NCBI GenBank assembly: GCA_965662645.1
Contig: CBFIII010000003.1
Coordinates: 73,557 to 137,556 of the forward strand
Direction: 5' to 3'
Length of the DNA: 64,000 nucleotides
From: UBA5342 sp965662645
GTDB lineage: Bacteria > Bacteroidota > Bacteroidia > Bacteroidales > UBA5342
Shown: piece by piece, positions 17,899 through 26,638 of the stretch
How the letters are laid out: each line of letters opens with the position of its first letter
Position numbering within the stretch: position 1 is the first letter of the stretch
The notes under the pieces: model-generated
The model's database searches: none
The model's input: the letters and a program-made list of their open reading frames with translations, nothing else
Told to the model about the DNA's origin: nothing
Program-made: the position numbers and the translations under genes

Positions 17899-19365
17899 AT
17901 GAAAATAATAAATTTGTTCCTGTTTTTGCTGATTAGTAGTGGTATGCTTTTGCAAGCTACGACTTTAGATTCTAAGTCCACATCACAACAAAATGAGGCT
18001 GGGGTATATGCTCTATCTGCTGGAGGTGAGCTCTTTCTTGTTGATGTTGAGGGGAGTAATTTTGGAGATCGTTTGCAAAATGCGATTGATGCGATGCCTA
18101 ATGAAGGTGGTATTATTAACTGTAGAGGAGTGGTAGGGAGTCAGACGATGAATGCTGCTGTGAATATTGATAAGCCTGTTCGGATTCTTTTGGGTCAAAT
18201 GGTGTTGACTATGAATAATTCAGAGAATGAAAACATGTTTAATATCCTTTCGAGTGGCGTGGATATTATTGGTTTAGGACGTTCTGTAAAGAAAGGTGTT
18301 AATAATGGGAAGACGCGTCTTATTATGGCGCATAGTGCTGGTGATGCGTTGCAGGGCTATCATATTTATAATAAAGGGAACAGTTGTATAAGGCTTCAGG
18401 GTTTCGATTTGATAGGGGTTCGGACAACTATTGGGCATTATTATATGTCTAAATTGGGGGCTCTGAATGGGGCTGGTGGTATCTATATGGAGAAGAAAAA
18501 TCCAGGTCATACGCAATCGGGCAATAACATTTCACAGGTCATTATCGAAGAGGTTTATATCGAATCGACTAAAGCGCACGCCATATATATGGATACGCCA
18601 ATGTTGTGTACTTTAAATAATGTGAGGATTAGTAAAGCTGGAGGGCATGGCGTTTTTATTAGTGGAGGTACTACGTGTACTTTGAATTCGGTTTATGTTT
18701 CGAGTGCTAACTATGCAGGGTTTGTGTTTTATCATCTTTCTTATTCTTCGGTATTGAATTCTGTTGCAGAATATTGCGGTATGGGTTGGTGGATTAGAAG
18801 TTGTAATAGTCTTTCTGTTTTTAATCCAGGGGTGGAGGAGACCAAGAATATCGGATTGCCTTGGGGTACGGAGTCACCTTATGGTCTTAACTTATTTACT
18901 TCGGATATTGATGGAACAATCATTCCTATCAAAGATATTAATTCTGATTATTTTAATGAATTCGTAGGTCATGGCTATTTGATTTCTGGTGGAGAAAGTA
19001 TTCAGCTTTTTAGCCCTTATTGCAAGGATCCTGGTAATGCTACAGCGACTTCTGATATAGAAAAATCAAATAAAACGAGGTTTCTAAAAGTGACTTCTAA
19101 CAACAAAAACAGTAGTGTTTTAGGTCTGAAAATAAAGTTAGGTACAGGGCATAATTTGATCAATGATTTTGATGTAGAAATAGGTGCTGATGTGAAATAT
19201 TTTAATTTAGAATGGAATCCTAAAGAGAGTGGTACTGTCACTCCTAGTGTTGAGGGGGAATATATTACTACCAATAAAAAAGCTAAAGCGCCTCTTCTTT
19301 TACAATCTAATACGACGTTGGTTAAAAGTGGAAATCGTATTTTTACTCCTTTTATTAATGAATAA
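17899..19365 (+). CDS. Secreted right-handed beta-helix protein (pectate-lyase-like fold)
   Basis: The 488-residue protein has a signal peptide (about residues 1-20). The region starting at GDRLQNAIDAMPNEGGIINCRG is the usual entry to pectate-lyase-3/tail-spike-type beta-helices: a Phe/Leu-rich helix followed by a strand and Gly-Gly. Short strand repeats follow (IRLQGFDLIGV, IIEEVYIES, CTLNNVRISKAGGHGVFISGG, CTLNSVYVSSANYAGFVF). A carbohydrate-active or polysaccharide-binding role is likely, but no catalytic residues can be assigned. It has no T9SS sorting domain. The xylose regulator gene is convergent 75 nt away. Confidence 0.75.
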   Translation: MKIINLFLFLLISSGMLLQATTLDSKSTSQQNEAGVYALSAGGELFLVDVEGSNFGDRLQNAIDAMPNEGGIINCRGVVGSQTMNAAVNIDKPVRILLGQMVLTMNNSENENMFNILSSGVDIIGLGRSVKKGVNNGKTRLIMAHSAGDALQGYHIYNKGNSCIRLQGFDLIGVRTTIGHYYMSKLGALNGAGGIYMEKKNPGHTQSGNNISQVIIEEVYIESTKAHAIYMDTPMLCTLNNVRISKAGGHGVFISGGTTCTLNSVYVSSANYAGFVFYHLSYSSVLNSVAEYCGMGWWIRSCNSLSVFNPGVEETKNIGLPWGTESPYGLNLFTSDIDGTIIPIKDINSDYFNEFVGHGYLISGGESIQLFSPYCKDPGNATATSDIEKSNKTRFLKVTSNNKNSSVLGLKIKLGTGHNLINDFDVEIGADVKYFNLEWNPKESGTVTPSVEGEYITTNKKAKAPLLLQSNTTLVKSGNRIFTPFINE

Positions 19366-19439
19366 GTATTTTATGCATTTCTTCTTTTAGGGAGTTTAGA
19401 GGGTGCGAGGGTAAATTCTGTTCGTAGTGCCCACCTCTC

Positions 19440-20423
19440 TTATATTGAATCTCTTTTAATAATATTAGTAGGTATGGTTATATTTACGGGGCGGTTGTTT
19501 TGTGTCCAACTCGCAATTTGTTTTCCCATTTCTTTGAAATCGGTAGAAATAACGGATATGCCATTACGGACATATTTTTTTAGTGGTGTTTCGTTGTATG
19601 ATAAGATGCCTATGTCTGTTCCTATTTTTAAATCTTGTTCTTGAATTTCATTTAATAGAATAGCTAAGGTACGATCCGAAACTAATAGATAAAGTTCTCC
19701 TTTTTGTGGATGTAAGTTGATGTTTTCTTTTATCTCGTAGCTTATGTTATTGTCGGTGCAGAATTTTTCAAAAAATACAATAGAATTTGTAGGGTGATAG
19801 GTGAATGAGGGATAGACAAATATGAATTTATTATATTTTGTCAAGGTTTTTTTGTGTAATTCTAAATTGTCATACAAGGCTTCTCCGAAGTTTTGACCAA
19901 TGAAGTTGGCTTCCGTCATTTGTATGTTCCAGTCAATAATAAGGAGTTTCTCACGCGGTATTTTGTTCAGTAATAGAGGAACACCTGGATGATTAAAACT
20001 CATGATTGCACAGCAGCTACAGCGGGGGAGGCCTTGATTCAGAACACTCTCAAGTAGTTCTATGTTATAGTGGTGGAATACCAATTCTACTTCATAGTCA
20101 TCGGGTAATTGTTGGATAATAGCTGCATATACTTCTTCTTTATAGGCTTTGTAAGTATCCAAAACTAATAATAACCGTTTGTAGTTCTCCGCTACAAAAT
20201 AGCCTTTTTGTGGTGAGGCGAAGATGAGATTCTGTGCTTTAAGTTCATTATATACTTTTACCACGGTGTCTCTTGATACGTTGCTCCCTTTTATTAATTC
20301 ATTGACCGAAAGTAGGCGTTCCCCTTTTTTTAATTCTTTTGTTAAAATGGCATTTCTAAATTGTTCTACAAGTTGTTGAAATTTTGTTTTGGAGGAATTA
20401 TCGTCTATTCGGGGTAAGAACAT
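19440..20423 (-). CDS. GntR-family regulator with sugar-binding-protein-like effector domain, probable xylose regulator
   Basis: The 327-residue protein has a GntR winged helix at residues about 9-77 (KFQQLVEQFRNAILTKEL, LLSVNELIKGSNVSRDTVVKVYNELKAQNLI). Its C-terminal domain of about 240 residues resembles LacI-type periplasmic-binding folds (DIGILSYNETPLKKYV, ISVISTDFKEMGKQIA). This architecture occurs in Bacteroidetes sugar regulators. It is divergent from xylB-xylA-xylE, and the shared 261-nt region holds repeated CAGAACA sites at both promoters. It is therefore inferred to control xylose use and its own synthesis. The effector, xylose or a phosphorylated derivative, is unknown. Confidence 0.87.
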   Translation of the reverse strand: MFLPRIDDNSSKTKFQQLVEQFRNAILTKELKKGERLLSVNELIKGSNVSRDTVVKVYNELKAQNLIFASPQKGYFVAENYKRLLLVLDTYKAYKEEVYAAIIQQLPDDYEVELVFHHYNIELLESVLNQGLPRCSCCAIMSFNHPGVPLLLNKIPREKLLIIDWNIQMTEANFIGQNFGEALYDNLELHKKTLTKYNKFIFVYPSFTYHPTNSIVFFEKFCTDNNISYEIKENINLHPQKGELYLLVSDRTLAILLNEIQEQDLKIGTDIGILSYNETPLKKYVRNGISVISTDFKEMGKQIASWTQNNRPVNITIPTNIIKRDSI

Positions 20424-20452
20424 AGGGTCTTCTTTTTTTTATTGTATAATTG

Positions 20453-20460
20453 CAAAGATA
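20453..20460 (-). promoter_or_regulatory. -7 element of the GntR regulator promoter
   Basis: TATCTTTG on the minus strand, 30 nt before the regulator start codon. The place of its -33 box falls on the CAGAACA cluster at 20481-20495, which suggests autoregulation. Confidence 0.55.
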
Positions 20461-20480
20461 GTTATTATATCAATATAAAA

Positions 20481-20495
20481 CAGAACAGAACAGAA
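20481..20495. promoter_or_regulatory. Operator-like CAGAACA cluster 1
   Basis: CAGAACAGAACAGAA holds overlapping CAGAACA units spaced 5 nt. It overlaps the -33 region of the regulator promoter. An inverted AGAACA half-site (TGTTCT) is at 20511-20516, at the xylB -33 box. Confidence 0.6.
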
Positions 20496-20508
20496 AAGAC
20501 GAAAAATC

Positions 20509-20540
20509 TTTGTTCTATCTAAAGAAACATTCTATATTTG
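20509..20540 (+). promoter_or_regulatory. Promoter of the xylB-xylA-xylE operon
   Basis: TTTG at 20509-20512 and TATATTTG at 20533-20540, with a 20-nt spacer, fit the Bacteroidetes consensus closely. The predicted start near 20546 leaves a leader of about 138 nt before xylB. Confidence 0.7.
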
Positions 20541-20550
20541 CAGATGCAAA

Positions 20551-20569
20551 CAGAACAGTGCAGAACAGA
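20551..20569. promoter_or_regulatory. Operator-like CAGAACA cluster 2
   Basis: CAGAACAGTGCAGAACAGA holds two CAGAACAG units 10 nt apart, one helical turn, just downstream of the predicted xylB transcription start. This is a good position for repression by the neighbouring GntR protein. Confidence 0.6.
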
Positions 20570-20684
20570 TGGCTTGGCTTAGAATGATAGAATTATTTTT
20601 TTTAGTTCAAATCGAATTAGTAATAAGTAAGTTAGAGCTGTTGTTATTTGCAATTTATAAATTTCAACTCACAATTATAAAAAG

Positions 20685-22169
20685 ATGCAATTATTAGGAA
20701 TAGATGTCGGTAGTTCTTCAGTAAAAACGTCCATTATAGATGGTGTTACAGGTGAATGTTTGGCTTCTGCTTTTTATCCAAAGCAGGAAATGAATATTAT
20801 AGCTAAACAAACGGGCTGGGCAGAGCAGCAACCTGAAGATTGGTGGAAGAATATGAAATTAGCTTTAGCTGATTGTTTATTATCCGATAAAGTTGATGGA
20901 AGTCAAATTAAGGCTATTGGTATTTCTTATCAGATGCATGGTCTGGTTATGGTAGATAAAGACCAAAAGGTGCTTCGTCCTTCTATCATCTGGTGTGATA
21001 GTAGAGCTACTGAAATAGGTGCAAAAGCTTTTGAAGAAATAGGTGGTGAGAAATGTTTACAGACATTGCTTAACTCACCTGGTAATTTTACAGCATCAAA
21101 ACTGAAGTGGGTAAAAGATAACGAACCTGACATTTTTGCAAAATGTGATAAAATCATGTTGCCTGGTGACTATATGGCCATGCGTCTTACTGATAGTGTA
21201 ACTACTACAGCGTCAGGTTTATCAGAAGGTATATTATGGGATTTTAAAGAAAATAAAGTCTCTGAGAATGTCTTATCTAATTACGGATTGGATATGGCTC
21301 TTATTCCTGAGATTGTAGAGACCTTTAGTTCGCAAGGAAAAATTAATAAAACCATGGCGGCTGAGTTAGGAATATCAGCAGAGGCTGTGGTATCTTATCG
21401 TGGAGGCGATCAGCCTAACAATGCACTTTCGTTAAATGTATTAAAACCAGGAGAAGTAGCTACTACAGCTGGGACTTCGGGTGTAGTATATGGTGTGAGT
21501 GGTGATGTTAAATACGATGCCAAATCACGCGTGAATACTTTTGCTCATGTTAATCATAGTGCAGCAGAAAATCGTTTAGGTGTTTTGCTTTGTATCAATG
21601 GTACAGGTATTTTGAACTCTTGGATGAATAACAACGTCGGCGGTAAGCAGTATAGTTATTCTGAAATGAATGAATTAGCAGCACAGGTGCCTATTGGTTC
21701 TGATGGTTTAGTGGTATTGCCTTTTGGAAATGGTGCTGAACGTGTATTAGAAAATAAAGAAATTGGAGCTCAAGTAAGTCACTTAGCATTTAATTCGCAT
21801 GCTCAAGCGCATTTATTTCGTGCGGCACAGGAAGGTATCGTGTTCTCTTTCAAATATGGTATGGATATTATGAAAGAAGTAGGTATTGAGACGAATGTGA
21901 TTCGCGCAGGTGAAGCTAATATGTTTTTGAGTCCTATCTTTCGTGAAACGTTGGCTGGTATTACGGGTGCTACTATTGAGTTGTACAATACCGATGGCTC
22001 GGTAGGTGCTGCACGTGGTGCTGGTATTGGTTGTGGTTTTTATGCGACCTTCGATGAGGCATTCAAGAATTTGAAAGTGGTGAAAACCATTAAACCAAAG
22101 GCGGAGGATAAAGCGGCTTATGAAATGGCTTATGAGAAATGGCTTAAGGAATTAAAAGCTAAAATTTAA
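20685..22169 (+). CDS. xylB: Xylulokinase
   Basis: The 494-residue FGGY-family kinase phosphorylates D-xylulose to xylulose 5-phosphate in the cytoplasm. The N-terminal phosphate loop is GIDVGSSSVKTSI (residues 5-17). A QMHGLVMVD substrate loop follows near 84-92, and GDQPNNAL and TAGTSGVVYG lie in the second half. The C-terminal RAGEANMFLSPIF and GSVGAARGAGIG segments complete the FGGY fold. xylA and xylE follow, so the kinase is assigned to xylose rather than another sugar. Repeat B begins directly after its stop codon. Confidence 0.95.
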   Translation: MQLLGIDVGSSSVKTSIIDGVTGECLASAFYPKQEMNIIAKQTGWAEQQPEDWWKNMKLALADCLLSDKVDGSQIKAIGISYQMHGLVMVDKDQKVLRPSIIWCDSRATEIGAKAFEEIGGEKCLQTLLNSPGNFTASKLKWVKDNEPDIFAKCDKIMLPGDYMAMRLTDSVTTTASGLSEGILWDFKENKVSENVLSNYGLDMALIPEIVETFSSQGKINKTMAAELGISAEAVVSYRGGDQPNNALSLNVLKPGEVATTAGTSGVVYGVSGDVKYDAKSRVNTFAHVNHSAAENRLGVLLCINGTGILNSWMNNNVGGKQYSYSEMNELAAQVPIGSDGLVVLPFGNGAERVLENKEIGAQVSHLAFNSHAQAHLFRAAQEGIVFSFKYGMDIMKEVGIETNVIRAGEANMFLSPIFRETLAGITGATIELYNTDGSVGAARGAGIGCGFYATFDEAFKNLKVVKTIKPKAEDKAAYEMAYEKWLKELKAKI

Positions 22170-22264
22170 ATCCCACATTGTGGGTTTTATTTCTCGCAAC
22201 TTGCTGCGAATAAAAAAGGGTTTCGAATTGATACTCCGTCTTTTTGTAGCGGAGTGTTCATTAG
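22170..22264 (+). repeat. Triple-hairpin intergenic repeat, copy B
   Basis: Three modules in order: CCCACATTGTGGG (6-bp arms), CGCAACTTGCTGCG, and ACTCCG...CGGAGT around an 11-nt loop. The same order and similar linkers occur at 26639-26736 and 62462-62561. A variant lies inverted at 53821-53928. This copy lies in the xylB-xylA leader. Confidence 0.8.
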
Positions 22265-22348
22265 ATAATAGATGTTAAAACCTTGTTTTAGGGTTTTGGG
22301 AGTAATAGTAACGTGTTTTATAATTAATTAACTAATCTGCATCAGACT

Positions 22349-22365
22349 TTTCCCATTTGGGGAAA
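22349..22365 (+). other. Short hairpin in the xylA leader
   Basis: TTTCCC and GGGAAA pair around a 5-nt loop 28 nt before xylA. No T-run follows, so it is not a terminator. It may affect message stability or start-site access. Confidence 0.35.
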
Positions 22366-22392
22366 TAGGATGGGGCTAATATTTTTACAACA

Positions 22393-23694
22393 ATGGAATT
22401 TTTTAAAGGTATTGACAAAATTAAATTTGAAGGTAAAGAATCTAAGAATCCTTTAGCCTTTAAGTGGTACGATGAGAACAAAGTAGTAGGGGGTAAAACG
22501 ATGAAAGAACATATGCGTTTTGCTGTGGCTTATTGGCATACTTTCTGTGGTGAAGGTGGCGATCCATTTGGACCTGGTACTAAATTGTTTCCTTGGATAA
22601 AAGGAGATGCAATGGAAACTGCGAAGCTAAAAGCGGACGCTGCTTTTGAATTTATTTCTAAAATTGGTGCGCCATATTATTGTTTTCATGATACTGATTT
22701 AGTAGGTGATGGTTCTGTTTTTGAAATAGAAGATCGTTTGCATAAGCTTTTGCCTTATTTACAAGAAAAACAAAAAGAAACAGGTGCTAAGCTTTTGTGG
22801 GGAACTGCTAATGTGTTTAGTAACCCTCGTTATATGAATGGTGCTTCTACCAATCCTGATTTTAGCGTGTTGACTAATGCAGGTGTTCAGGTTAAGAATG
22901 CTATTGATACTACTATTGCCTTAGGTGGTGAAAACTACGTATTCTGGGGAGGTCGTGAAGGTTATATGTCTCTTCTTAATACCAATATGAAGTTGGAGAA
23001 AGAAAATTTGGCTATGTTTCTAACTAAAGCTCGTGATTATGCAAGAGCTCAGGGATTCAAAGGTAACTTCTTGATTGAACCTAAACCTATGGAGCCAACG
23101 AAACATCAATATGATGTGGATGCTGAGACGGTAATTGGTTTCTTACGTCACCATGGTTTGGATAAAGATTTTAAATTGAATATTGAAGTGAACCATGCTA
23201 CTTTAGCGGGTCATACTATGGAACACGAATTGCAGTGTGCTGCTGATGCTGGTATGATGGGATCTATTGATGCTAATAAAGGCGATAATCAGAATGGTTG
23301 GGATACCGATGAGTTTCCTACTAATATTGGTGAAACAGCTGTTGTGATGTACACTATCCTTAAGAATGGTGGTTTGCAAGGTGGTGGTGTTAACTTTGAT
23401 GCTAAAACGCGTCGTAACTCAACTGATCTTGAGGATATCTTTATTGCTCACGTTAGTGGTATGGATACTTTTGCTCGTGGTTTGGTTGTTGCAGACAAAA
23501 TGATTCAAGATGGTGTTGTTGGTCAATTAGTTGATGATCGTTATGCTTCTTTTTCTGCTGGTAATGGTGCTGCTTGGACTAAAGGTGATTTGTCTTTAGA
23601 AGATTTACGTAAGATTGCCAAAGAAGCTGGAGAACCTGCTATGACTAGTGGTAAACAAGAGCGTTTTGAACAATTGGTAAATACTTATATTTAA
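22393..23694 (+). CDS. xylA: Xylose isomerase
   Basis: The 433-residue metal enzyme converts D-xylose to D-xylulose, the step before XylB. Recognisable active-site segments are YYCFHDTDLV (catalytic His and Asp near residue 97), NYVFWGGREGY near 178, the metal-ligand region FLIEPKPMEPTKHQYD near 222, and NIEVNHATLAGH near 261. GSIDANKGD near 295 carries further metal ligands. Length and sequence match the class II xylose isomerases of Bacteroides and anaerobic fungi. It shares an operon with xylB and xylE. Confidence 0.97.
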   Translation: MEFFKGIDKIKFEGKESKNPLAFKWYDENKVVGGKTMKEHMRFAVAYWHTFCGEGGDPFGPGTKLFPWIKGDAMETAKLKADAAFEFISKIGAPYYCFHDTDLVGDGSVFEIEDRLHKLLPYLQEKQKETGAKLLWGTANVFSNPRYMNGASTNPDFSVLTNAGVQVKNAIDTTIALGGENYVFWGGREGYMSLLNTNMKLEKENLAMFLTKARDYARAQGFKGNFLIEPKPMEPTKHQYDVDAETVIGFLRHHGLDKDFKLNIEVNHATLAGHTMEHELQCAADAGMMGSIDANKGDNQNGWDTDEFPTNIGETAVVMYTILKNGGLQGGGVNFDAKTRRNSTDLEDIFIAHVSGMDTFARGLVVADKMIQDGVVGQLVDDRYASFSAGNGAAWTKGDLSLEDLRKIAKEAGEPAMTSGKQERFEQLVNTYI

Positions 23695-23854
23695 GTCTTT
23701 TCTACGTTCCCGAAGGGGGAGGGCTGGTTCAGTTATCGAATGAGCATTTGTTTGTTGTGATTGACATTATTAGTTCTTCTTTTATTATGGGGAGATCTTG
23801 TATATTACAAAAGTGAATATGAAATTAAAGAGCTTAATTTCTCAATTATAATGT

Positions 23855-23905
23855 GTTCCACTCTTCCTTCCTCTTATTTATGGAAGGAGGGGCGGGACTT
23901 TTTAT
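23855..23905 (+). terminator. Terminator-like hairpin directly before xylE
   Basis: A stem of 16 pairs (including some G-T) and one mismatch (A60/C93) joins 23855-23871 and 23882-23898 around a 10-nt loop, followed by five T. It ends only about 13 nt before the xylE ATG, so it could end xylBA messages or act as a partial stop that lowers xylE expression. Confidence 0.65.
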
Positions 23906-23917
23906 TATTTCTAACTT

Positions 23918-25327
23918 ATGAAAAATAACAAGTATTTTATTTATGGTATTACCATGGTGGCAGCGTTAGGTGGTTTGCTTTTTGGTTATGATACCGCAGT
24001 CATTTCTGGTACTACTCAATCTTTAGGTGCTTTTTTTGTTGATCCTTTAGGTTTAGATGAGGCTGCTGCCAATTCGTTGAAAGGATTTATTATATCAAGT
24101 GCTTTAATTGGTTGTATTATTGGTGGTTTTTCGGGTGGTTTTATGAGTAAGACTTATGGTCGTAAGAAGTCATTGATAGTGGCAGCCGTATTGTTTTTCG
24201 TTTCTGCTTTAGGTTCATCAATGCCTGAAATCTTTGTACGACCTATTGGTGAAGGGGATCATACTTTTATGACTGCTTTTATTATTTATCGTATTCTTGG
24301 TGGTATTGGTGTAGGTTTAGCTTCTATGATTTCACCGATGTATATATCAGAGATAGCGCCTGCTGATAAGCGTGGTAAGTTGGTTTCTTTTAACCAGTTT
24401 GCTATTATCTTTGGTATGTTGGTTGTGTATTTTGTGAACTTCTTTATTGCCCGTCAGGGAGATGACAATTGGTTGAATGAGATAGGTTGGCGTTATATGT
24501 TTGCCTCCGAAATGATTCCTGCATTTTTATTTTTAATTGCGTTATTCTTTGTGCCTGAGACACCTCGTTATATGGCTCTTCGTGGACAGGATGCACAGGC
24601 TTTCAGTGTGCTCGAAAAACTTAATGGTAAAGAAGTTGCACAGAAAATCTTAAATGACATCAAAGGTTCTGTTGAACATCATTCTGGAAAATTATTATCT
24701 TACGGTATTGGTATTATTGTGGTTGGTATGTTGCTTTCTGCTTTTCAGCAGTTTGTAGGTATCAATGTGGTATTGTATTATGCACCAGACATTTTCCGTA
24801 AGATGGGATCGGGTACTGATGCTGCTTTGATGCAGACTATTATTGTAGGTGTCATTAACTTGACCTTTACTGTTGTGGCTATTTTTACAGTTGATAAATT
24901 TGGTCGTAAACCATTGATGATAATAGGAGCAGTTGGTATGGCTATCTCTATGCTTGCTCTAGGTTCTGCTTTCTATGTACAAAGCGTTGGCGTGGGTGCT
25001 TTAGTGTTTATGTTAATGTACACCGCTTCTTTTGCCGTAAGTTGGGGACCTGTATGTTGGGTCTTGTTGTCAGAGATCTTCCCTAATAAAATACGGAGTC
25101 AGGCTATGGCTATAGCTGTAGCTACTCAGTGGATTTCAAACTGGCTTGTTTCTACAACTTTCCCAATGATGAATGATAGTAGTTTCTTAATTGAGAAATT
25201 TCATAACGGATTTGCATTTTGGATTTACGGTGTGATGAGTATTATTGCAGCTGTCTTTATTTGGAAGTATGTTCCCGAGACTAAAGGAAAGACTTTGGAA
25301 GAAATGGAAGGACTTTGGAAGAAGTAG
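23918..25327 (+). CDS. xylE: D-xylose:H+ symporter, MFS sugar porter family
   Basis: The 469-residue inner-membrane protein has about twelve hydrophobic segments. It carries sugar-porter signatures: GYDTAVISG near residue 24, GRKKSL after TM2, RILGGIGVGLAS near 124, PMYISEIAP, VPETPRY at the end of the first half, QQFVGINVVLYYAPDIF in TM7, DKFGRKPL, and the C-terminal VPETKGKTLEE. These match XylE-type xylose/proton symporters. The context with xylA and xylB supports xylose as substrate, although arabinose or glucose cannot be excluded. Confidence 0.92.
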   Translation: MKNNKYFIYGITMVAALGGLLFGYDTAVISGTTQSLGAFFVDPLGLDEAAANSLKGFIISSALIGCIIGGFSGGFMSKTYGRKKSLIVAAVLFFVSALGSSMPEIFVRPIGEGDHTFMTAFIIYRILGGIGVGLASMISPMYISEIAPADKRGKLVSFNQFAIIFGMLVVYFVNFFIARQGDDNWLNEIGWRYMFASEMIPAFLFLIALFFVPETPRYMALRGQDAQAFSVLEKLNGKEVAQKILNDIKGSVEHHSGKLLSYGIGIIVVGMLLSAFQQFVGINVVLYYAPDIFRKMGSGTDAALMQTIIVGVINLTFTVVAIFTVDKFGRKPLMIIGAVGMAISMLALGSAFYVQSVGVGALVFMLMYTASFAVSWGPVCWVLLSEIFPNKIRSQAMAIAVATQWISNWLVSTTFPMMNDSSFLIEKFHNGFAFWIYGVMSIIAAVFIWKYVPETKGKTLEEMEGLWKK

Positions 25328-25376
25328 TTTGATATTAAAAAAGTATTAAAAAACTACTTTTACTAAGATATTTCTT

Positions 25377-25411
25377 AAAAGCCTCGTGTCTTAATGTGAT
25401 ACGGGGCTTTT
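25377..25411 (+). terminator. Terminator after xylE
   Basis: AAAAGCCTCGT (25377-25387) pairs with ACGGGGCTTTT (25401-25411), 11 pairs including one G-T, followed by a T-rich run. It closes the xyl operon. Confidence 0.8.
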
Positions 25412-25426
25412 ATTTTTATACTTTTG
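25395..25426 (+). promoter_or_regulatory. Promoter of the FKBP gene
   Basis: TACTTTTG at 25419-25426 is a perfect -7 match. A TGTG (3 of 4) lies at 25395-25398 with a 20-nt spacer. It overlaps the xyl terminator. Confidence 0.5.
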
Positions 25427-25449
25427 TAATGGATTTTAATAATGTATAG

Positions 25450-25908
25450 ATGAGTAAAAAATTAAGACGCACAGTGGCTAATGAGGAAGAACGTATGATG
25501 GCCGATTTACATGAAGCACTTCATTCTAAGAAAACCAATTTACAGCATTTTGCAGATCTAAAATTAGAAGCTTATAAAGAGGCTGAGAAACTTAATGAAT
25601 ACGTTCGAATGTTTAAGTTTAAAACAACAGAGGGCGAGTATGCTAAAATGAGGACATCTCTTTCTGTACGTTACGTTGGGTATTTGCCATCAGGGCGTAT
25701 TTTTGATTCTGGTGTGTTTACATTTTGCTTAGGACGTGGAGAGGTTATTGAAGCTTGGGATGTGGCTTTTAAACATATGAGAGTAGGAGAAGAGGCTATC
25801 ATTTTTTGCCCATCAACTACAGCATATGGTCGGGCTGGTGTTGGTAATGATATTAAATCTTATACCACTTTAATATTTGACGTCACTCTGGAAAAGGTAG
25901 GAGCTTAG
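25450..25908 (+). CDS. FKBP-type peptidyl-prolyl cis-trans isomerase
   Basis: The 152-residue protein has an FKBP domain from about residue 60: VRYVGYLPSGRIFDSG, FCLGRGEVIEAWDVAFKHMRVGEEAIIFCPSTTAYGRAG, and TLIFDVTLEKV. The family catalyses proline isomerisation and helps folding. The first 60 residues are charged and helical and lack a signal peptide, so a cytoplasmic place is likely. It has its own promoter after the xyl terminator. Confidence 0.9.
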   Translation: MSKKLRRTVANEEERMMADLHEALHSKKTNLQHFADLKLEAYKEAEKLNEYVRMFKFKTTEGEYAKMRTSLSVRYVGYLPSGRIFDSGVFTFCLGRGEVIEAWDVAFKHMRVGEEAIIFCPSTTAYGRAGVGNDIKSYTTLIFDVTLEKVGA

Positions 25909-26031
25909 AATTTTTGTGATGTGATTTTCGTGGTGATTTTAACTGGGGTCGAAAATGAGGTGTTAAATAAGTCCTCCTTGCCTTTATTAGTTGTTATGTT
26001 GACTTATAACTATTTCCCTGGAAAGTTTGAA

Positions 26032-26376
26032 TCAACCACCTGAACGTTTAGTTTTATAGCCCTCTGTAATTAAAAGTTGTACTAATTTATCACAAAAGTC
26101 ACCCTGAATAATAATTTCGCCATCCTTGGCTGAACCACCAACCCCACATTTTGATTTTAGTTTTTTCCCTAATTCTTTTAAATCATTATTAGAGCCTACA
26201 AAACCAGTAATTAATGTTACTGCTTTACCTCTGCGATTACGTTTGTCGAGACACACACGTAGCTTTTGTTGTTGAGGAGGAAGTGTTTCTTGTTCTTGAT
26301 CTTCTTCGTTTTCGTAGTTGAAATCAGAATTTGTAGAATATACCGTTCCTAGTCGCTTTTTCCAGTCGTTTGCCAT
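26032..26376 (-). CDS. SUI1/YciH family translation factor-like protein
   Basis: The 114-residue protein ends with the SUI1/eIF1 domain: VCLDKRNRRGKAVTLITGFVG, LKELGKKLKSKCGVGGSAKDGEIIIQGD and a basic tail. The first 35 residues are acidic and probably disordered (QEQETLPPQQQ). Bacterial YciH proteins resemble eIF1 and may affect start-site selection. It is a monocistronic gene on the minus strand between convergent FKBP and the large intergenic region. Confidence 0.9.
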   Translation of the reverse strand: MANDWKKRLGTVYSTNSDFNYENEEDQEQETLPPQQQKLRVCLDKRNRRGKAVTLITGFVGSNNDLKELGKKLKSKCGVGGSAKDGEIIIQGDFCDKLVQLLITEGYKTKRSGG

Positions 26377-26572
26377 ATCTTGAGAAATATATAAATTATG
26401 CTTTTACAAAATTACTTACAAAATGTAAGAATCATCGGATTATCTAAAAATAATGTGATTTTATTTGACTCTTATTTTTGAATTTTGATTCAAATCATGA
26501 ATGCAACTTTTAGTATTATTTTATTGTTGTTTATTTGTTTAAATAAGGAGTAAACTTGAAATTAATTTTCTA

Positions 26573-26603
26573 CTTGACATTTTGTCAGTATTTCATACCT
26601 TTG
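26573..26603 (+). promoter_or_regulatory. Promoter with internal palindrome, transcript unknown
   Basis: CTTG (3 of 4) at 26573-26576 and TACCTTTG at 26596-26603 are separated by 19 nt. The palindrome TGACA-TTT-TGTCA (26575-26587) lies in and next to the -33 box, like a Crp/Fnr-type operator. Transcription would run into repeat C. Confidence 0.5.
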
Positions 26604-26638
26604 GACTTTAATTTTAAAATTTTTAGATACTATTTATT

